From Strigamia acuminata (taxonomy: Eukaryota > Arthropoda > Chilopoda > Geophilomorpha > Linotaeniidae): a stretch of 64,000 nt of DNA. The notes under the pieces were generated by a model, which made no database searches, was not told the DNA's origin, and was given only the letters and a program-made list of their open reading frames with translations. The position numbers and the translations under genes are program-made. Shown here in pieces: positions 56,701-64,000 of this stretch (position 1 is its first letter; each line of letters starts with the position of its first letter). Location of the stretch: the NCBI GenBank assembly GCA_949358305.1, contig OX442315.1, positions 14,286,427-14,350,426 on the forward strand, given 5' to 3'.

Positions 56701-59700
56701 ACAGATGCTCAGGAACGCGAAGATTGTGGTCGGCACAGTAACGCTTTACGTCTGGTATTGAGCGTAACTTGGGTTTGTCGTATCCCTGGATCGTGTACTC
56801 AACATCCTTCTGTCCAGTTGGTCTGATCTTCTCCGTTTTCTTCCAAACTAGTGCAGGAATAGTTGGAACTGGATTCAAAAGTCCTTGTCCGGGTTGTGGC
56901 AAAGTGCCCTGCAACTTCACTTCTGGTCTAATATTTGGCAAATTGGTCTGAAGTTTCTCTTCAGGTAATCTAAACTTCAGTTTGACTTGAGGTAATTCCA
57001 GTTGTGGATCCTCCTTCTTCTTAACTGGTACTGGCGGGGGTAGTGGCGGCCTCACATCTTCATCTGAATAATATTGGCGATCATTGTCATTGTCCAAATT
57101 GTCGTCCAAATTATCGATGTAAGTCGTGTACTTTTCTGGTAAGCCCAGCACGCCTTCAACTCCGCGCCTGCTTTCTACGAATTTCACGTCGCTGGTTTCG
57201 ATAACCTTCGAAAATTCCGGCAGCCATACTCTATATCCCTTTGTAATCCTCGAATATCAGAGCATAATGCTATGCAGACTCTTGTTGTTGATTTTTTCAT
57301 CTCGCATCCTTTTCTGCACAAAGCACAAGCTCCCGAATTTTCTTAAATGTCTGAGCGATGGTTTGCGTCCGTAGTACAACTCCATTGGCGTCTTGTCCGA
57401 ATTCAGCTTTGCGATCCTGTTCCTGAGGTAGTTGAAAGTCAGGATGGCTTCTCCCCAGAATCGATGTTCCAAGCCGGCATCATAGACAAGTGCTTGCATT
57501 CCATTTGCTAACGTCTGGTTCAATCTTTCGGAAACGCCATTTTGGGCGGGTGTGTACGCATTTGTCCTCTCATGGGCGATTCCTTGTTCTTCAAGGTATT
57601 GTCCAAACTTGTTTGAGCAGAACTCCATACCATTATCCGTACGAATGGCCAAAATTGATTTTCCCAATAGTCTTTCTATCCGTTTTGCATGTTTTTGAAA
57701 TATCTCGAATACTTCATCCTTCTTCTTCATCTGGTGTCCCCCCCTGTAGGCTTCGGCTGTTGGGGGGCACCCTTCTTTTGGAAAATAAACAATAATAATA
57801 ATAATAAATAAACCATAGAATAACGAGAGAAGTCGTCCGTGATAGTTAAAAAGTATCTATTCCCCGAGAGCGTTGGTGTGCCAAAAGCTCTGCATACATC
57901 CATGTGTAGCAATTGGAGTGGTTCTGTTGATCTAATTCCAGGTAATGACTTATGAGAGACCGCCTTCTTTTTGGCTAATGTGCAAACGTCGCACTGAGTG
58001 ATTGGCACATCCAGGATTGGCAGTCCAATTACTGCATTTCCTTTGCTCATCGCTTGTACACTTGGGAAATAGATGTGCCCCAGTCGCTCATGCCAAAGTC
58101 TTGCTTCCTCTGGATTGGATGTGTTCTTTGTTGAATTGGTTGGTTCTTGTTTCTTCTGTTCGCCAACGTTCGCCTTGTTATTCGCTTTTTGTCTCAACTT
58201 CTCAAAATCTGGCTTCTGGTCGCTTAGTTTGATGTAATATAATCGATCCTTCTTCACGCCTTCCATCAATTGTCTTCGCCACTGAGGATCGTATATCTTG
58301 ACCAGTCCCGAGCCAACAGCGACTTTGCATCGCGCTTCGTCAATGCACGGTCCCGATAGTAAATTCCTTCGCATGTCCGGCGCATAATAAACTTTCTTCA
58401 ATGTGATCGGAATCGTTTCATTTCCAACCAAACACATCACGCATACGTCCCCGACGCCCTGAATTTGAATCAAAGTTTTCTTATCCGCTTGACTTATTGT
58501 TCCTGTGGTTTCTTTGAAGTTGAAAAACTGATTCCTGTCTTTACAGAAATGTCCAGTGGCCCCGGTGTCGTAGATCCAACAGCTGTTGGCTGCGCTGCAC
58601 TGCAACATCTCTTCTTCGCTCAACTCGGTGAGAAAAACGACATCGAACATGTTAGTGTCCAATTCTTCAGCTGTATTCGTGTTCTGGCTGTTATTCGACG
58701 GTAATTGTGCTGTGCAATCTCTCGCCCAGTGCCCTGGTTGGTTGCACCGAAAACACGGCCCCCGTCCCGTTGACCCGGTCGTATTTCCGCGAAAATTTCC
58801 TCTCGTGTTTTTGCCGCCTCTGAAATTTGATTTGCCGCCCCTTTGTCCGCCTCGGCTGTTCTGGCTGCTGTTTCCTTGCTGTTGTTGGGATTTAGGCGAA
58901 TTGTCGCTGTTCTTGGCGTTGGTGTAGCCTGTTCCCATGTTGAATGCATCCACGATTGGTGCCTGACCCGAATCTCTTCTTTGTTGTGCGAGTCTGCCCT
59001 CTTCGGCGACCAATTCCGCTTCAACCTTTTCCAACGTGAAGTCCTTATCGTCCCATCGATAAATACTTTGGACAATGGACTGATATTTTTGTGGCAGGTA
59101 TCTAATGAGCTGAAATGCCTGATACAGGTTGTCCAAGTCGTGTTTAACGTCGGCTAGTCGCTTCGCCGCATTGCGTATCTTCGCCGCGAATACGCCGATC
59201 GTTTCCGTCGTCGGATCGTACTTGAGGCTGAAGAATTCGTCCAGCAGACGTATTATTCTCGCCCTCGAGACCGGTTCGAAGTTAGTCTTTAGCGTGTCCC
59301 ACGCTGTTTTCGCATCCTCGATTCCGCTGAGCAATTCGTGATATTGCTCTTTTATCGCATAATAAATTAGGCTGAATGGTCGTCCCTTTCGTAATTGATA
59401 GTCTGAACGATCACGCCAAGATGCTCCCGGCGCCAGCGCTTCTTGTGTTCCGTCAGTGAACGTCCAACAGCCGTGATGCATCAAAAGCACTTTGATCTGC
59501 TGGTTCCACGTGTCATAGTTCGTCCTGTTCAGCAATGTTATTTTGCGCTCTGGTTTCTCTGTATCCATTGTAGTTCTGTGGCTGCTTCTTGTTTAGTAGC
59601 ACAGTGTTCACCAAATACCTCAAAAACACTTTCAGTACTTTTACTCGTGAAAAATAGTGCAATTTTCACGAGGTTAATGCGCTCTTAAACTATGTTAGTA

Positions 59701-62572
59701 CAATATCCTAATACAGCACTAATCTAACAATATATTCACAATATATTCGAAACAAATAGTAATTTCATTCATAAACAAAAGTTCTAGTCTTCTTGTGTTG
59801 ACTTTTCCTCGTTTCAATGTCGTTTTCGTCTTGAAAAACTCGTTCACTAAATGTTCCGTCGTTTTTGGCAATTCTCTTCCGTTCACAGCTCGTTCACACT
59901 TCCCGTGTGGTTGCCGAGCGTCGTCGTCCTCACGTATTCCTCGTTGAGTCGTTCTCTCGATGGAAATTAACGCCACGTTGACGATACGTATCGCGCCTCG
60001 CGATATTCGCAAAATCGTCCGGAAATTGCAAAAACAGACTTATTAATGAAAAGTTTAGTAATGTTCGAACCCATTTAGTGTTCCTGCGTCGCTTGATGGT
60101 CAACAACCGCTTGTAAAGCTGTGGATCCTTGGCACAAACACAGGCTGCTCGCTCTCATCATGGGCGCCGCCATTTTGAATAATTAGAGGAAAACGCCTTC
60201 TTTTTCACCTCTAATTGACTTGAAATGTTTTCAGTCACTCTGCACGTTTTTCCCACGTTGTTTGTGGCCCATAACCTTGTTGAGTTGTGTTGCAAACTTG
60301 TGCAAATAGTAGCAAATGTAGTGGATTGGAAAAACACATCAGGTGAAAGAAATACACATCATGTTAACAGGTGAGAACCAAAACATCAAGTGAGTTTATT
60401 CACTGGTCATGTGACCTCTTACAGTGTGAGCCACCTGTTGGCATCATATACAAACTATATGTAAACAAAAGCTGCGATCACTTACGTGAACTAAATACAA
60501 GCAGTAATATTAAACAATATGATAATACGATACGGATATATATACACACGCATATACAAGTAATAGGCAATTAACACATATGATATCTCAACAGTTGGGA
60601 CCGTGGCAGCTCACCCTGACACGTCTTCACCCTCGACTCCCTCAGCAACGTCTCTCTTTCTCACCTTACCTCCCCTGCTAGGCCAGTCCACTCCCTCAAG
60701 AGGGGGACGGCTTGGGGCCGCCAGGCGGTGGGTGGAGTGACGTAGGCCACATAGGGTGGCCAAACGGTCACAATAATCACTCAATTATTGAGGGCCCAAC
60801 AAAAATCTGATTGTGATTATTGTTACGATGAGCGGAATTGGTTAAATTTTAACCTAAATAAGTAGCAATTGTTTAAAAAAAAGTTTCTACAAATAATAAT
60901 TGCAACTACCTAACTTGTTTCATGTGTTCAGTTTAACCTAAACTGAGCAGACTTTGCTAAATTATGACCTTATGTAGTTGTCTGGCGCCGCCATGTTGGT
61001 TTCAGTCGAGAAAGCACTTATAATCGGCCCAAGTCAGCAGAAAATCATGGTTTGAGATGATTACTTGATTAGTTGCTTAGTTGCTTACTTGATGAAATGA
61101 TTATTCTCGGGATTGGTTGAATCCAGTCACATGACACATCAAGTAATCGACTAATCAAAGTACCGTAATCTAATCGCTTTTAATGAAACCCCTTATTGTT
61201 TGGTGTTGATATTATAATGCGCCTGTCGGTTGTTATGCTGATTGATTGATTTCTTTAATTCTTTTATTTTAGTTTTACAGAGCCTACAAATGTAACTAAC
61301 CAGGTGCTACAAGGAGGTAAAATAAAAATATGGCTTGATCAAGTAGGTTAGTATGCGTTGAAATTATATTCGATGTATAAATAATAAAATAATAATATAA
61401 ATTTTATTTCCCAATGGAAATTTTATACATTCTAGATCAAGAAATTTTATACACTTTGAGAATGAAAATGCTGTCATCTGTGCAGAAATTCATAAAATCA
61501 GTGCTAAGTAAGCATGGTATTAATCCAAGCGTTGCCGATATACCAATTTCAGTAAAAACAAAAACAAAATTCAAATGTCTAACCACAGAAATGTAAGACG
61601 TATTTCATTTTCATTGACAGTTTGAAACTCACGACTTTGAAAACGACGAACAATCAGCGATAGCTTACATGATATTCATGGCTCCTGGAGTTATTGTTTT
61701 GTGAGGGCAAAAGATATATAAATAAAACGGCCGCTTTAAATTTACGGTAACGATATCAATTGCAGAATTACATATTTCGTGACTCTTGCCCTAACCAATT
61801 TGGCATTCTTGATGGAGCGAAAAGACGGACTGTTAGAGCGCATATATGTGGCAGGTAAAACAAAGTTTCAGCTTTGTTTTATTCAGTATTTTGATGATAA
61901 TATGAATTTCAGGTGTGACTGACGTGGAACTAGTGCTTGGTTTCTGTGTTTCACAAGGCTTTGTTATGTCGGTGCAAATTGTCCTCTCCCTGACTTTTAT
62001 GATTGCATTGTTAAATGTGCCATGTGAAGGATCCATCTTCACGGTTCTCACTTTACTACTTCTGCAAGGCTGGACTGGAATATTTCATGGTATGAACCAA
62101 TTCAGTTAAAAATTATTAAAATTGAATTAAAATCTTGCGCATTTGATGCCTATTTGCTGCCACTACCCAGTGTTTAATTTCCCAAATAATATTTTTTAAT
62201 TTTCAAACCAGGTTTGTTTGTTTCTGCAATAACCGACAACGAATATTTCGCTCTTTTCGTCAATGTTGTCTATCTATTCCAGTGCCTTAATCTTACAGGT
62301 AATATTTCTAGTCCACACACTCGAAATGATTTGGAAAATTGATTTGCAAAAATGTTTTAGGAATTATATGGCCGATTCAAGGCATGCCGAAATTGTTTCA
62401 ATTCGGGAGTTACTCGCTACCGCTAACGTATCCTATTCAGTCGTTGCGTGCCGTATTGCTACGCGGATGGGGTATAACTGAAATGGCTGTTTGGCGAGGA
62501 ATTTTATTATCATCGTTTTGGCTCTCGGTATTTGTAATGGGGACTATTGCTGCACTGAGATATCTAAGATAA
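50743..62572 (+). CDS. ABCH-subfamily half-transporter, gene E (16 exons, 707 aa)
   Basis: Exons: 50743-50897, 50969-51128, 51605-51759, 51840-51947, 53269-53362, 53426-53575, 53642-53835, 53907-54075, 54142-54245, 61273-61346, 61436-61551, 61621-61700, 61766-61854, 61913-62089, 62212-62298, 62361-62572. Joined they give one open frame despite a 7-kb intron 9 holding a decayed Copia. Walker A is GSSGCGKT (Ser for the usual Pro, still fitting the motif), the signature is LSGGQKRR, Walker B LLILDEP and the H-loop TSHY. The ABC2-type membrane domain ends RYLR. Intron 3 begins with GC (CTCAG followed by GCACAA), a non-canonical donor needed to keep the signature motif in frame. Intron 4 holds an inverted LTR-like repeat. 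Confidence 0.9.
52188..52938 (-). repeat. LTR-like repeat, copy 2 (gene E intron 4)
   Basis: Minus-strand copy of 26370-27126: starts TGTGGTGACCCAGTTGG, TATA-like CCTATAAAAGG, ends GATCACA. Flanking homology continues to about 52090 and includes the uninterrupted hAT target at 52157-52164. Confidence 0.65.
54347..54672 (+). repeat. Interspersed repeat R1, copy 4, left part (gene E intron 9)
   Basis: Matches 29013-29350 (GGGACGCATACATCACGTAA, GAGCGTCACAGTGGTGAATG). It is interrupted by Copia-2 and resumes at 60594-60775 (GACCGTGGCAGCTCACCCTG to GGTGGCCAAACGGTCACAA). Confidence 0.8.
55013..59568 (-). pseudogene. gag-pol: Copia-2 Gag-Pol, broken into four frames
   Basis: 57727-59568 holds Gag, a CCHC knuckle ([14 protein letters not shown]), a protease (YDTGATGHF) and the integrase start. 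57260-57730 continues the integrase core ([16 protein letters not shown]). 55937-57256 holds the linker and RT (YVDDIVVF). 55013-55933 holds RNase H and ends ADIFTKS. An insertion of about 80 bp at 57729-57808 shifts the frame inside the integrase. In-frame TGA stops lie at 57257-57259 and 55934-55936. It cannot make a full polyprotein unless both stops are read through and the insertion is removed. Confidence 0.9.
57729..57808 (+). mobile_element. Short 5'-truncated retroposon tail with (AAT)n
   Basis: About 80 bp interrupts the Copia-2 integrase. It ends in the plus direction with TTTTGGAAAATAAACAATAA followed by AAT repeats, like the microsatellite tails of some non-LTR elements. Confidence 0.5.
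59569..60277 (-). other. Copia-2 5' leader region
   Basis: About 700 nt between the 5' LTR and the Gag ATG. It is longer than in Copia-1 (about 190 nt). A 97-aa frame at 59719-60012 has no recognisable match. Confidence 0.5.
60594..60775 (+). repeat. Interspersed repeat R1, copy 4, right part
   Basis: Resumes directly at the second GTTGG and matches 29393-29565. It runs straight into repeat R3 at about 60776. Confidence 0.75.
60776..61198 (+). repeat. Interspersed repeat R3, copy 2 (gene E intron 9)
   Basis: Shares TCAATTATTGAGGGCCCAAC and GCAATTGTTTAAAAAAAG with 23006-23430. It ends AATGAAACCCCTTATTG, the inverse of the other copy's start. Confidence 0.65.
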
Positions 62573-63211
62573 AATAAAACGTGGATTTTTAAATGCTTTA
62601 ATTATACTCGTATAGAAATTCTTAATTTTGTTTTGTATTTTAACTTTGATTTGTAAGTTACATGTTGGATCACTCCCATGTTACAAGGTTGCAAGCATGT
62701 TATGTAAATTTAAAGCGACGCTCATCAATTAAAAGAATAAAAATAAGTTATTTCGCCGAAAATCTCCGACTTCGTGTGGATGTGGAGCATTTAAAGAGAA
62801 GATAAGCTTACATAAGGTAAATGCAGTATTTTTATTATCAATTCGTTAATTTTTAAACGCGTTATTTCAAAAATACATTCGAGTGGCGATTTTTCCAGTG
62901 TTACATCGAGTGAAGCCTAACCTGAGAAAGATTAGGGGGTTGTATAAAAAATTCATTTTTGCATCTAGAGGACCATTTTTAGGCCAATTTAAGGGAGAGA
63001 CTATGGTTAATTCTAGGACTCATCCCTGCTTTGGTCTCCATATTTGGGTGTACTTTAGAATATGGCCCGCTTCAGAATGGACCTAAAATTTGGTTAGTTA
63101 CCAAATTAATAGTTATTTTGGTGTCTATTTGTCCGTTTGATTTTGGATCTAGTGCATCATGGGCAAGAAAATGCATCAAACAAAATGTCACATCTATGAC
63201 AATTTTTTATT
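62573..63211 (+). other. Convergent intergenic region between genes E and R
   Basis: No gene seen. AT-rich with AATAAA-type words after each stop. The segment at 62620-62690 (TTGGATCACTCCCATGTTAC) is also found downstream of gene C at 44465-44495. Confidence 0.5.
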
Positions 63212-64000
63212 TCATAATTTACATCGTAATACTATGATAGAAAGAGTAATAAACCCTAGAATCCAGGCACTAGTAACCATAAACCCAGTGTACACAGGTG
63301 CCCATGTTAAATCACGACCCCGACTCAAGATCCATCTCATAGATTGCATGGCTAAGGTTTGTGGTGATCCCTGACTAACTTTCTGAAGAACAGTTGGCAT
63401 TGCTTGAATTGGCCATATTGCTCCTAAAATAAAATTAATATTAAAAATAAATGCAGGTCTAATTATCCTGCACCCTGGTCGATCTTCAAAGCGTGATTAA
63501 ACGCAGGATTGCCCCTGAGAAATATATTACTGTATTTACTTACCACTCAGAATTAAGAATGGATAAAATGAGCCTAAAGCCACCATCATAGCGGATGTCT
63601 CTTCATTGCAAACAGTTGAAACAAGAAAACCTTAAAAAATATTAAAACAAAATTAATAAAACGGAGTATAATCCCTTTATTCGAACCAATACCGTAAGTC
63701 ATTCCACACATCCCTTGCATCAACGCAAGAACAATGATGAGAAAAAGACTTCCCTTATTTTCAACTCCAAACACTTCAATTACTAGCACCAAAATAATGC
63801 AAACTTGAAGAGCCATTACACCAAATTGAGTAACAATGTGTCCACACATTATTTCAAAATAAGTGACCCCTATTCAAAAGCAATCGATCAAAGTTTAACC
63901 AGAGGAAAACAGCTAAATATTATCCTCAATCTCACCTGACACGAAACTTCGATCTAATAAACCTTCCTTTCTATCAAGGACAAATGAAAGGGAAGTCAAC
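63212..64000 (-). CDS. ABCH transporter gene R, last four exons (partial)
   Basis: Minus-strand exons are 63936-64000 (cut by the window edge), 63693-63869 (177 nt), 63544-63630 (87 nt) and 63212-63423 (212 nt, stop TGA). The three complete exons have exactly the lengths of exons 14-16 in genes A-E, and the phases match. The protein shows the membrane-domain end: a segment like GLLDR, MCGHIV, QGMCGM, IWPIQAMP and a C-terminal helix ending RCKL. The motif [10 protein letters not shown] of A-E is replaced by AMQSMRWILSRGR, so this is the most diverged member. It is convergent with gene E. Confidence 0.85.

Larger units (their letters stand above)
54673..60593 (-). mobile_element. Decayed Copia element (Copia-2) in gene E intron 9
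   Basis: LTRs at 54673-54982 (310 bp) and 60278-60593 (316 bp) differ by a 6-bp indel and about three substitutions. The 5-bp target duplication is GTTGG (54668-54672, 60594-60598). Beside the 5' LTR, plus-strand GGCCCATAACC matches the initiator tRNA-Met anticodon arm. A G-rich tract (GAGGGGGCC) precedes the 3' LTR. The coding region carries an insertion and two in-frame TGA stops. Confidence 0.93.

Noticed and set aside
56211-59075. Alternative minus-strand frames in Copia-2 (for example 58620-59075).
   Set aside because: They are out-of-frame shadows of Gag and RT. The real frame shows the zinc knuckle, protease and YVDD motifs.
1-64000. CRISPR arrays, rRNA genes and bacterial regulatory sites.
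   Set aside because: None found. Repeats present are transposon ends, minisatellites and dispersed copies.

Overview
This is an arthropod-type eukaryotic window. The coding regions are split by short introns, AT-rich non-coding DNA carries many class I and class II transposable elements, and there is an interstitial GGTTA-rich (TTAGG-telomere-like) tract. No bacterial-style operons, CRISPR arrays or phage genes are visible. I cannot name the species.

The host content is a cluster of ABCH-subfamily half-transporter genes (NBD-TMD order, often named 'ABC transporter G family member 23-like'). Five complete genes lie head to tail on the + strand: A 13791-25071, B 28487-34892, C 38021-44229, D 46581-50245 and E 50743-62572. 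I could assemble each into an open frame of 16 exons with the same intron positions and phases, giving 709, 712, 715, 712 and 707 aa. On the - strand they are flanked by a 5' fragment of a sixth gene (L, 11121-11884, cut off in intron 3 by a retrotransposon) and the 3' end of a seventh (R, 63212-64000, running off the window). A, B and C are young duplicates with mosaic similarity, which suggests gene conversion. D, E, L and R are more diverged.

Retroelements fill the left end and the larger introns. At 1-10903 (-) lies a large Ty3/Gypsy-like element with a 5' LTR, a tRNA-type primer site, gag, a -1-shifted pol with a long Pro-rich linker carrying AT-hook-like motifs, and an unusual third open frame (1-1851). 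That frame is open to the window edge and carries two DnaJ-type CXXCXGXG motifs. A complete, apparently intact Copia element with identical LTRs sits in intron 2 of gene A. A decayed Copia sits in intron 9 of gene E. Remnants of a third Copia and of a non-LTR element lie between B and C.

MITE-like elements occupy many introns and spacers. Several boundaries are fixed by target-site duplications and by empty sites in paralogous copies elsewhere in the window: hAT (8-bp), piggyBac-like (TTAA, two nested), Tc1/mariner-like (TA) and Harbinger-like (TTA). The most unusual signals are the third ORF of the Gypsy-like element, the AT-hook linker, the nested TTAA foldback, the palindrome-cluster element in gene C, and non-canonical GC donors kept at the same intron in three paralogues.
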